A stretch of DNA of 64,000 bases from contig NZ_FSRO01000001.1 in assembly GCF_900143275.1 (NCBI RefSeq), forward strand, positions 62,001-126,000, read 5' to 3'. This document shows, one piece after another, positions 56,815-64,000 of the stretch. The translations under genes and the position numbers were made by a program. This DNA is from Nitrosomonas cryotolerans ATCC 49181 (GTDB lineage: Bacteria; Pseudomonadota; Gammaproteobacteria; Burkholderiales; Nitrosomonadaceae). A model generated the notes under the pieces. The model was not told the origin of the DNA. It made no database searches and was given only the letters and a program-made list of their open reading frames with translations. Each line of letters opens with the position of its first letter. Position 1 is the first letter of the stretch.

Positions 56815-58536
56815 ATGAACTTTAAAATTCTTGGCGTGTTACTGTCATTTGGTCTTGCTGCCTGTGCGCAGAATCCTATTAAAATTGAGAGTGAAAAAAC
56901 AGTAAAGTCCGCTGAGCAAGCTGAAGTTGATCAGTTCAATTTACCTAAACAGGAGTTGACCGCATCGATATTATTTGATCTTTTACTGGGAGAGACGGCA
57001 CTACAGCGCAATGATCTAGAAACTGCGATTAGAAGCTACCTCAAATTAGTGAAAATGACTCGCGATCCGCGTATTGCCCAGCGAGCCAGTGAGATCGCGT
57101 TACATGCGCGTCATCCGTTTGCCGCCGAAGCTGCTGTATCAATGTGGGTGGAGCTGGATCCCGATTCGGTGGATGCACGCCAGACCGCCGCAGCATTACT
57201 GGTGAACCTTGGTGAACTAGATAAGGCGCGCCCTCATCTGGAAAAACTATTGGCAGCAGAAAAGGATTCGGTTGATAACGCTTTTATGCAATTGAACACA
57301 TTGTTGTCACGTAACGTTAATAAGACAGCAACTCTTAGATTGCTGCAAGAATTATCTCAACTCTATCCTGACTTACCTGAGGCACATTTTTCTGTTTCTC
57401 AGGCGGCTTGGTTTGCTCACCAGTACGAGCTTGCTCTGGAGGAGATGAAACGGGCCCTGGCATTACGTCCAGATTGGGAAATGGCGGCCATTTATCAGGG
57501 GCGTATATTACAACGCATTCCCAATGGCGATACAACTGAGTTTTATGGTGATTATCTCAATGAATATCCCAAAGCGAATGATGTGCGTATTGCTTATATT
57601 CGCGTATTGGTTTCAATAGGCAATCTGGATAAGGCGCGTGAACAACTACAACAACTATTGCTGGAAAATCCGGATAGTGCGGATATAGCATTAGCAGTTG
57701 GTTTGCTATCGATGGAGTTGCGGGATTTCGATGTGACTGAAACAAGTTTTAAAAAAGCACTCGATCTGGGATATGAGGATGCTAATTCAGTTCGTTTTCA
57801 TCTTGCGCAGATATATGAGGAAACGCGGCGCATTGATGCAGCCATGGAATTGTATCAGCGAGTGACCAGTGGTGAGCGCCATCTTCCTGCACAAGTTCGT
57901 TATGCCGCCTTGCTGGCACAACAGGGGCATCTGAATGAGGCACGAGAATATTTACAGCAAGTACCTGCTGCCGATGATCAGCAAAAAGCTCATTTGATTC
58001 TGGCGGAAGCGCAGTTACTGCGTGAATCGGGTGCATATCAAGAGGTATTTGATTTGCTCGATAATAGCCTGAAAAGGCTGGTTGACTATCCCGAGCTGCT
58101 TTATGATCGTGCTTTGGCTGCGGATAAGATCGGTCGGTTTGAGATTCTGGAGGAAGACTTGCGTAAGTTAATACAATTAAAGCCAGACAATGCGCATGCC
58201 TATAATGCATTGGGTTACAGCCTTGCCGAACGGGGAAATCGTTTGCCGGAGGCTTTAGTGTTGATAAAAAAAGCAGTTGAGCTTTCTCCAGAAGATCCAT
58301 ACATCATGGATAGTTTAGGTTGGATATATTACCGTATGGGTAATATCGTAGATGGACTTAATTACTTGAATCTTGCATTTGCTGCTCGTCCTGACCCTGA
58401 AATTGCCGCTCATTTGGGAGAGGTACTCTGGGTGCAGGGTGCGAGGGACGATGCCGAAAGAATATGGCGAACAGCATTAGAGGATAATCCGAATAATGAA
58501 GCATTGCTCGATACCATGAAACGATTGATGCATTAG
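56815..58536 (+). CDS. TPR-repeat lipoprotein
   Basis: The 573-aa protein has a lipobox (LSFGLAACAQN) and about ten tetratricopeptide repeats along its length (for example AYNALGYSLAERGNRLPEAL and IMDSLGWIYYRMGNIVDGLN). In related betaproteobacteria a TPR lipoprotein is encoded just before lolB and ispE; here Slp, an unknown gene and minCDE lie between. Likely a protein-interaction scaffold at the outer membrane. It ends in TAG. Confidence 0.9.
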   Translation: MNFKILGVLLSFGLAACAQNPIKIESEKTVKSAEQAEVDQFNLPKQELTASILFDLLLGETALQRNDLETAIRSYLKLVKMTRDPRIAQRASEIALHARHPFAAEAAVSMWVELDPDSVDARQTAAALLVNLGELDKARPHLEKLLAAEKDSVDNAFMQLNTLLSRNVNKTATLRLLQELSQLYPDLPEAHFSVSQAAWFAHQYELALEEMKRALALRPDWEMAAIYQGRILQRIPNGDTTEFYGDYLNEYPKANDVRIAYIRVLVSIGNLDKAREQLQQLLLENPDSADIALAVGLLSMELRDFDVTETSFKKALDLGYEDANSVRFHLAQIYEETRRIDAAMELYQRVTSGERHLPAQVRYAALLAQQGHLNEAREYLQQVPAADDQQKAHLILAEAQLLRESGAYQEVFDLLDNSLKRLVDYPELLYDRALAADKIGRFEILEEDLRKLIQLKPDNAHAYNALGYSLAERGNRLPEALVLIKKAVELSPEDPYIMDSLGWIYYRMGNIVDGLNYLNLAFAARPDPEIAAHLGEVLWVQGARDDAERIWRTALEDNPNNEALLDTMKRLMH

Positions 58537-58637
58537 CTCGGATCATTGACATCAAAACAAAACAACCTGCCGTTACCCTGTTATTCCCGACTTAAGCTAG
58601 TGATAAGGGCCAAGTGAACACTTTATCTTTGCTTATG

Positions 58638-59894
58638 CTAACGTAATATTGGTAATGCCGAAACTCGTTTTTCTATATCCTGCATCATTTTCTGGTAGGC
58701 CGGCGTATTCAGACCGCCATAGCGTTGTTTAAATTCCGCTTCAGACATAGATTCAGGCAGATCAGACCAAGGCGGCATTAAATCTGCGTCATCGAGGCCT
58801 GGTGCGATCACTTGCTGAAGGTGTCGGGCAGTGGCTTGGCTGGCTACTGCCTTTTCACCAAATCTTGTGCCGGCACGATCAGCAGCAATATCATTAAATG
58901 AGAAGCCACTGCCAGAACGTGAGTCTTCAAGTTCTTTATATAAACCGATGGCATCGGATAAAATCGTATCGGTATACGCGGTGATGGCAGCAGATAAGAT
59001 GAAATGTTTGGCAAAATCATCGCGCTCATCAATGGTAACGATCTGATTGTTGGCGCGGGGCCAGTTAGCTGCTTCGGGAATGAGCAGTTTTAATGGCATT
59101 CCCAGTACATGGAAAGCCGTTACTAAAAGTACAGCCCGATTTTCTAGCACTGCATTACCCTTTATCGAATGGCTGGAGGCAAGTTGCATAAGAGGCGGGA
59201 GAATTTTTGTGAGAGAAATAGTTCGGGTATTACTTTGCTTACTGATTCGGGTCAATAATGTGTGATAACGAAATAACCGCGCTCTTTCTTGTTTATCAAT
59301 CAGCGGAATTCCTTGTTTATTTTGAGAAAATTTATTTTCCCAGCGATAGACGATGTTGACTTTATCTGGCGTTATTCGAACCAACTTAATGGCGTCGGCA
59401 ATTGCGTAAAGTTCGTAATTCCGTTGCGCCCATTTAATCAACTGAGATACGAATAGACGGGTAATAAAATCCGGAAGAATTAGATTCCCGACATGTACGG
59501 CCTGTAGTTGTGGAAGGCCGGCCATCTGCATTAGAGTTATTTCGAAATTTAAATAGCCATTTATTAAGTTTGTGGGTATGGGAAGGCAAAGACGGATGAG
59601 TGCGTGTTGATCAGAGAATACGACTTGTGCGCTGCCATTTCCAAAACGATTAACCAGATAATTTGTTGCAATGTCAGCATCTTTGGAGAGAATGCTGGCG
59701 GTAGTCAGCACGCCAGGATTGGCCTGATGGAGATGGGTATCGATCAGCTGTTTTGCATGTGCTATGTGCTGAGGAGAGAGTGTTACCTGACGAACAATCC
59801 GTGGCTGTGCTTCAATAGCTTGGAATAGAAGAGCGATTAACAGAACTGGCGTTGCAAATAGACAGATGGCTAGTAATTGTAGGAATCTACGCAT
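58638..59894 (-). CDS. Exported protein of unknown function
   Basis: The 418-aa protein has a signal peptide (LQLLAICLFATPVLLIALLF) and no recognised enzyme motif. A conserved-looking C-terminal block (YKELEDSRSGSGFSFNDIAA DRAGTRFGE) is, from memory, shared with exported proteins of other proteobacteria. Convergent with the TPR gene. Function unknown. Confidence 0.8.
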   Translation of the reverse strand: MRRFLQLLAICLFATPVLLIALLFQAIEAQPRIVRQVTLSPQHIAHAKQLIDTHLHQANPGVLTTASILSKDADIATNYLVNRFGNGSAQVVFSDQHALIRLCLPIPTNLINGYLNFEITLMQMAGLPQLQAVHVGNLILPDFITRLFVSQLIKWAQRNYELYAIADAIKLVRITPDKVNIVYRWENKFSQNKQGIPLIDKQERARLFRYHTLLTRISKQSNTRTISLTKILPPLMQLASSHSIKGNAVLENRAVLLVTAFHVLGMPLKLLIPEAANWPRANNQIVTIDERDDFAKHFILSAAITAYTDTILSDAIGLYKELEDSRSGSGFSFNDIAADRAGTRFGEKAVASQATARHLQQVIAPGLDDADLMPPWSDLPESMSEAEFKQRYGGLNTPAYQKMMQDIEKRVSALPILR

Positions 59895-59998
59895 AATTAT
59901 ACAATTGATTCAAATGAGTATTTATTGAGTGGCACAAGCACAACTATCTGTTTGCATCATGTGGTGCATGATACCGTGGGTTTCATGGATTTATGCGC

Positions 59999-60535
59999 TC
60001 AATACCAGAGTGGATGATAGAATCCTCCCCGATAAAAAGGATAGCCAAAGTAGCAGAGAGGATATCCATAGTTGCTGTAGCCACAATTTCCCCAACTACT
60101 GCGGGGAGGATGTGCAGGCCATAGATAAATAGCAGTGGATGATATTAAAGGAACCTGAATGGTTTTTTTTCCAATTGTACGAGTAATACGGCCTATGAGT
60201 TTTCCCACAACGGTAATTTTCTTATTCTTGGCATAAATTACTGGATCCAGAAATTCATGGCTTTTAATCACAAAGCGCCCTTCATGTGGCTGATCAACTT
60301 GTGGATAACTATTATAATTCAATGGATAGAATAAAACTTGAACCAGACTAAAATGTGAATCATTTTCTACATCAATAATAATTCCGCCCCAACGTACAGA
60401 AATATCTTTGTATTGATTAATATCTTGGTTTGCCAGGTTGTAAGAAACATCAACAACAGGAATGTCACGGATAATCGAAGGTGAACTCGAACAGGCCGTC
60501 AATAATAGATAGATAACTAAGAAATAAAGTCTCAT
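59999..60535 (-). CDS. slp: Slp-family outer-membrane lipoprotein
   Basis: The 178-aa protein has a lipobox (FLVIYLLLTACSSS) and the Slp core: YKDISVRWGGIIIDVENDSH, VLFYPLNYNSYPQVDQPHEG RF and GKLIGRITRTIGKK. The C-terminal tail is rich in Pro, Gly and Tyr (GYSNYGYPLCYFGYPFYRGG). Slp is tied to starvation and acid responses in enterics. Confidence 0.9.
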   Translation of the reverse strand: MRLYFLVIYLLLTACSSSPSIIRDIPVVDVSYNLANQDINQYKDISVRWGGIIIDVENDSHFSLVQVLFYPLNYNSYPQVDQPHEGRFVIKSHEFLDPVIYAKNKKITVVGKLIGRITRTIGKKTIQVPLISSTAIYLWPAHPPRSSWGNCGYSNYGYPLCYFGYPFYRGGFYHPLWY

Positions 60536-61017
60536 ACTTCCTCCAGGGATTGATTGAAACTTCTTCGGTTGGTGTTGTTAATATTATTAACTATCTGAGT
60601 TTATTGGTAATATATAGTTCATGCGAGTCATAATAAAAAATGGTAATGAGCAATCGCATCGTAGTTATTACAGCTGCTTGAATCTCAATAATGCCGCCTT
60701 TGAGTGAAGATGCTATTGATTTCTCTGTGAATTGAAATAACCGTTGTCATAATGCAGCCTAAACAAACGGATAGCATTCCGATTTAATGTTAATGAGATT
60801 AATTTCCTAAGCTATAACTATAACCTTCTAACAGCTGTTAGAATTGAGGGAGGTTATGACATTTAATTCTATTTTTAAAACGAATGTTGTCCCTATAATA
60901 TGTCCAGTTATATATACAGTATCGTTAGAATATATGCCAGAATTTCTATCTGCTGTATTGGTAGGTATAATAGTAAAATATCGGTCTATACATTGTAAAT
61001 CAAGCAGGCCTAACGGG
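60536..61017. promoter_or_regulatory. Leader region of minCDE
   Basis: The 482 bases must hold the min promoter. The minC frame stays open back to 60844, but that part (MTFNSIFKTNVVPIICPVIY) does not look like MinC. CTTCTAACAGCTGTTAGAA (60826-60844) is a perfect palindrome-like inverted repeat, a candidate operator. Confidence 0.5.
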
Positions 61018-61797
61018 ATGTCGAAAGATCCGCAAACAGCATCTTATATACCACCCGCACTTGAATTCAAGAGCGGTACTTTTTTTGTGCCTATTCTGAT
61101 TCTTTTCAGCAATGATTTAGCTGTTATTGAACAGCATCTTCAGGAAAAAATCCGCTTAGCCCCAGAATTTTTTAGAAATTCACCTCTGATAGTTGATGTT
61201 CGAGAATTAAATAAACAGGGGCATGATTTAAATATCATTCACCTTACAGATAAATTACGCATGATGGGTTTATTCCCTACAGGTATTCGCGGTGGAAGCG
61301 AGCAACAAAATGAGCAAGCAAATACGCTCTTTATTCCGATTGATACCATGCGTAGTAATGACAGCGCTGTAACATTTGGTGAAACACAAAAACAGGCCAC
61401 GAATACATCCTTTTCTCAACCAAAGGCAGCTGCGGCTGAGGCTGCAGTAGCCGTTTCGGCAACTGTTCCACCGATAACAACATTGATTACCCAGCCTATT
61501 CGTTCTGGTCAGCGTGTTTATGCAGCAGGTGACTTGGTGATTTTATCCCAGGTTAGCGCCGGCGCAGAAATTATGGCTGAAGGGAATATCCATGTTTACA
61601 ATACGTTAAGAGGACGCGCTTTAGCAGGTGTGCAAGGTAATAAAGCTGCCCGTATTTTCTGTTTTGACCTGCAGGCAGAACTGATTTCCATTGCCGGAGA
61701 TTATAAAACGAGTGAAGATTTAAATAAAATCAGAAATAAAAAACCGGTACAGATCTATTTGCAGGATCACGCTTTAATTATTAAAGAAATTGCATAA
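61018..61797 (+). CDS. minC: Septum-site inhibitor MinC
   Basis: MinC blocks FtsZ polymerisation away from midcell. ATG at 61018 gives 259 aa with an N-terminal domain starting ALEFKSGTFFVPILILFSND and the C-terminal beta-helix: RSGQRVYAAGDLVILSQVSA GAEIMAEGNIHVYNTLRGRA, AGVQGNKAARIFCFDLQAEL. A long Ala/Thr-rich linker joins the two. It is the first gene of minCDE, 24 bases before minD. Confidence 0.93.
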   Translation: MSKDPQTASYIPPALEFKSGTFFVPILILFSNDLAVIEQHLQEKIRLAPEFFRNSPLIVDVRELNKQGHDLNIIHLTDKLRMMGLFPTGIRGGSEQQNEQANTLFIPIDTMRSNDSAVTFGETQKQATNTSFSQPKAAAAEAAVAVSATVPPITTLITQPIRSGQRVYAAGDLVILSQVSAGAEIMAEGNIHVYNTLRGRALAGVQGNKAARIFCFDLQAELISIAGDYKTSEDLNKIRNKKPVQIYLQDHALIIKEIA

Positions 61798-61821
61798 GAC
61801 CATTTAGCAAAGGAGACTCAA

Positions 61822-62631
61822 TTGGCAAGAATCATTGTCGTGACATCAGGTAAAGGTGGCGTTGGTAAAACAACAACAAGTGCGGCTATTGCTATGGGGC
61901 TTGCAAAAAAAGGTCATAAAACGGCCGTTATTGATTTTGATGTTGGTTTGCGTAATTTAGACTTGATCATGGGGTGTGAACGGCGGGTTGTATATGATTT
62001 TATTAATGTTATTAATGGAGAAGCTAGTCTTAGCCAGGCATTAATTCGCGATAAAAACTGTAATTTGCTTTATATTCTCCCTGCTTCACAGACGCGTGAT
62101 AAAGATGCTTTAAGCCTGGAAGGAGTAGGTAAAGTTTTGGATGAATTATCCAAAGATTTTAAATATATCGTTTGTGATTCTCCCGCAGGTATTGAGAAAG
62201 GTGCAAATTTAGCACTTTACTTTGCTGACGATGCTTTTGTTGTGACGAATCCAGAGATTTCTTCAGTTAGGGATTCTGACCGAATGTTAGGAATCTTATC
62301 GAGCAAATCTCGCAGAGCTGAAAGGAATGAGGAGCCTATCAAGGAATATTTGCTGCTTACCCGCTATGACGCAGCTAGAGTTAAATCTGGAGAGATGCTA
62401 GGACTTGATGATGTTCAGGATATATTATCGTTGCATTTGCTTGGAATTATTCCAGAATCAAGATCCGTGCTAACCGCGTCGAATGCCGGGATACCTGTAA
62501 TTTTGGATGAGAAAAGCGAGGCGGGGCAAGCATATGTTGATATTGTTGCGCGTTACTTGGGTGAAAAACGACCGCATCGATTTATTGACAGCAAAAAGGG
62601 GTTTCTCAGCAAGCTTTTCGGAGGGAAATAA
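61822..62631 (+). CDS. minD: Septum-site ATPase MinD
   Basis: MinD is the membrane-bound ATPase that recruits MinC and oscillates with MinE. The 269-aa protein has the deviant Walker A SGKGGVGKTT (about 9-18), AVIDFDVGLRNLDLIMGCER and Walker B YIVCDSPAGIEKGA, and the C-terminal amphipathic helix (KKGFLSKLFGGK). The start is TTG at 61822 with AAAGGAGA eight bases upstream; no ATG fits the family start MARIIVVTSGKGG. It overlaps minE by one base (TAATG). Confidence 0.97.
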   Translation: MARIIVVTSGKGGVGKTTTSAAIAMGLAKKGHKTAVIDFDVGLRNLDLIMGCERRVVYDFINVINGEASLSQALIRDKNCNLLYILPASQTRDKDALSLEGVGKVLDELSKDFKYIVCDSPAGIEKGANLALYFADDAFVVTNPEISSVRDSDRMLGILSSKSRRAERNEEPIKEYLLLTRYDAARVKSGEMLGLDDVQDILSLHLLGIIPESRSVLTASNAGIPVILDEKSEAGQAYVDIVARYLGEKRPHRFIDSKKGFLSKLFGGK

Positions 62632-62909
62632 TGAGCTTACTGGACTACTTTAGATCATCTAAACCTAAATCTGCAATAATTGCAAAAGATAGGTTGCAAA
62701 TCCTTGTTGCTCATGAACGATCTGGCCGTGGCCAGCCCTCTTATCTTCCGCAATTACAAAAAGAATTATTAGAGGTGATTCGTAAATATGTAAATGTGGA
62801 TCAAGATGCCATATCCGTTAATTTTGAGCAAGATGAGGATCAGGAGACGCTCGAGTTAAACATTATTTTGCCTGATTACCAGCAAACGAATAAAAATTCC
62901 GGCAATTGA
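62631..62909 (+). CDS. minE: Topological specificity factor MinE
   Basis: MinE stimulates MinD ATPase and sets the oscillation. The 92-aa protein has the membrane-targeting N-terminus MSLLDYFRSSKPKSA, the anti-MinCD helix (IAKDRLQILVAHERSG) and the C-terminal dimer domain (LQKELLEVIRKYVNVDQDAI). The length is normal. Its stop overlaps the lolB start. Confidence 0.97.
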   Translation: MSLLDYFRSSKPKSAIIAKDRLQILVAHERSGRGQPSYLPQLQKELLEVIRKYVNVDQDAISVNFEQDEDQETLELNIILPDYQQTNKNSGN

Positions 62910-63583
62910 AAAATTGTGAATTATATATTTCTCACGCGGAGAAAGAAGTATGTTCGATTAGCCGAAAGATAGGTAATTTCTTTGCATGGAAATTACTGCT
63001 TTGTTTCTTCTCATTGGTGGGAGGCTGTGCAATCTTAACGCCGCAAGCCACAATTGTGACTACTATTGTTACCCAACCTGAGCCAGACCGGGCAAATACA
63101 GTGCTTGCCAATTTTAATTTGCTGGGCAGAATATCAGTTCGAGATGAGAAGCAACATTTTTCTGGTCGAGTGCGCTGGGAACATACGGGATTCAATGATG
63201 AAATTCTGCTGCTCTCGCCTTTAGGCCAAACAGTAGCACAAATAGAGCGTGATCTTGAGGGCGTTCGCCTTACAACTTCGGAACAGGCGATATTTTATGC
63301 TGTGGATGTGGAAAGCCTGACTGAGGAAATTTTAGGGTGGCGCTTACCGTTAAAAGGCCTGCAGTATTGGGTGCAGGGGATGCATTCTCCAGCAACCGCA
63401 TCCGAGCAGGATTTGGATGTTAATGGTCGGATCAAGACTATTCGGCAGGATAATTGGCAGATTAATTATATCCGGTATTTTTCAGTCAGTGCGGTTTCAC
63501 TGGATCGTCCTAGAATAATAGAACTGAGCTATAACGACGACCTAAAAATTAAATTGGTAGTCGATGATTGGAAAGTAGAGTGA
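62906..63583 (+). CDS. lolB: Outer-membrane lipoprotein receptor LolB
   Basis: LolB takes lipoproteins from LolA and inserts them into the outer membrane. The 225-aa protein has a lipobox (FFSLVGGC) and the LolB core: FNLLGRISVRDEKQHFSGRV RWEHTG, LLLSPLGQTVAQIERD and EILGWRLPLKGLQYWVQG. The start is TTG at 62906, overlapping the minE stop by four bases; no ATG lies in frame before the lipobox. The N-terminal part before the lipobox is long (about 40 residues), so the start is not certain. Next to ispE as in other betaproteobacteria. Confidence 0.93.
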   Translation: MKNCELYISHAEKEVCSISRKIGNFFAWKLLLCFFSLVGGCAILTPQATIVTTIVTQPEPDRANTVLANFNLLGRISVRDEKQHFSGRVRWEHTGFNDEILLLSPLGQTVAQIERDLEGVRLTTSEQAIFYAVDVESLTEEILGWRLPLKGLQYWVQGMHSPATASEQDLDVNGRIKTIRQDNWQINYIRYFSVSAVSLDRPRIIELSYNDDLKIKLVVDDWKVE

Positions 63584-63624
63584 TCCATTGCTACATAATC
63601 ATTTAAATTTTATTTTTTATATCA

Positions 63625-64000
63625 ATGCTGACACTGCCTGCCCCTGCCAAGCTTAATTTATTTTTACATGTGATAGGTCGCCGGCATGATGGGTATCATT
63701 TATTACAAACCGTTTTCCGTTTTTTAGACTTTTCTGATGAATTAAGTTTTGAGCTACGCAAGGACAGCGTTATCAAATTGCATATGTCGACTGCGATTAT
63801 TCCCGAGGAAGAAAACTTATGTGTTCGTGCTGCAAAATTATTGCAACAGGAAAGTGGCGCAGCGCAAGGTGTTGATATCTTTTTGAAGAAGCAGATCCCG
63901 ATGGGAGGTGGTCTGGGCGGTGGTAGCTCTGATGCAGCAACGACTTTGTTGGCGCTGAATCAATTGTGGGGGCTAGGTTGGGAAAAGAATGGGTTAATGA
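63625..64000 (+). CDS. ispE: 4-diphosphocytidyl-2-C-methyl-D-erythritol kinase IspE, 5' part
   Basis: IspE phosphorylates CDP-ME in the MEP isoprenoid pathway. ATG at 63625 starts 125 codons open to the window edge, beginning [20 protein letters not shown] with the family motif PAPAKLNL. The GHMP ATP-loop [15 protein letters not shown] is present about residue 92. It follows lolB by 41 bases. Confidence 0.95.
   Translation, partial: MLTLPAPAKLNLFLHVIGRRHDGYHLLQTVFRFLDFSDELSFELRKDSVIKLHMSTAIIPEEENLCVRAAKLLQQESGAAQGVDIFLKKQIPMGGGLGGGSSDAATTLLALNQLWGLGWEKNGLM

Overview
The window looks like a chromosome segment of a betaproteobacterium, most plausibly a Nitrosomonas-like ammonia oxidiser. This is an inference from the protein set and gene order (minCDE followed by lolB and ispE, periplasmic copper and cytochrome c proteins, ttcA, typA, dsbD, cutA), not from a marker gene. 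No rRNA, tRNA or CRISPR array was recognised.

Layout. 0-5.5 kb: the 3' end of a cytochrome c peroxidase/MauG-like gene, a polyprenol/phytol-kinase-like gene split by a tnpB-carrying IS200/IS605 element, then nested mobile debris (two MITE families, an IS605 right-end fossil, a complete IS3-family element, an IS6-family transposase fragment). 5.5-10 kb: a decayed Sel1-repeat gene, an SF1 helicase, and a Sel1/peptidoglycan-binding/trypsin-like protein broken by one in-frame TAG. 10.5-12.2 kb: an alginate-export-type outer-membrane porin. 13-17.6 kb: an apparent minus-strand operon of cupredoxin, DUF411 protein, lipoprotein cytochrome c, a large YeiH-type transporter, a 43-residue membrane peptide, a universal stress protein and a membrane-anchored unknown. 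17.8-26 kb: mostly housekeeping genes (ttcA, a TlpA/ResA-like thioredoxin, dsbD, cutA, typA, a VIT-family transporter). 26.1-34.8 kb: a second, nonsense-mutated copy of the tnpB element inserted in a small XRE-type regulator, directly upstream of a type IC restriction-modification operon (hsdM, hsdS, rhuM-like, hsdR). 34.8-43 kb: accessory DNA with an SBF/ACR3-like transporter, fossils, and a SelO/LysE-fragment/GNAT block bracketed by inverted 40-bp IS3-end remnants. 43-48 kb: a fused M1-M28-PDZ peptidase and a TolB-like beta-propeller. 48.2-50.1 kb: an IS605 element with tnpB and a tnpA broken by a MITE. 50.1-54.8 kb: terC, lemA with two TPM-domain genes, and an AIF-like FAD oxidoreductase. 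54.8-56.8 kb: a transposon graveyard. 56.8 kb to the end: a TPR lipoprotein, an unknown exported protein, an Slp lipoprotein, minCDE, lolB and the start of ispE.

How it fits together. The housekeeping backbone covers cytoplasmic redox control of the periplasm (DsbD, TlpA-like thioredoxin, CutA), division-site selection (MinCDE) and lipoprotein localisation (LolB). It is interrupted by accessory islands rich in IS200/IS605 (TnpB) elements and MITEs. All three dissectable IS605 elements have TTTAT immediately outside the left end and TCAA at the right end. That predicts the transposition target, and by analogy with known TnpB proteins the TAM and the guide position of their right-end RNAs. Removing the first copy between these sites rejoins its host gene in frame. 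The least explained intact assembly is the 13-17.6 kb copper/cytochrome/YeiH-like operon with its tiny membrane protein.
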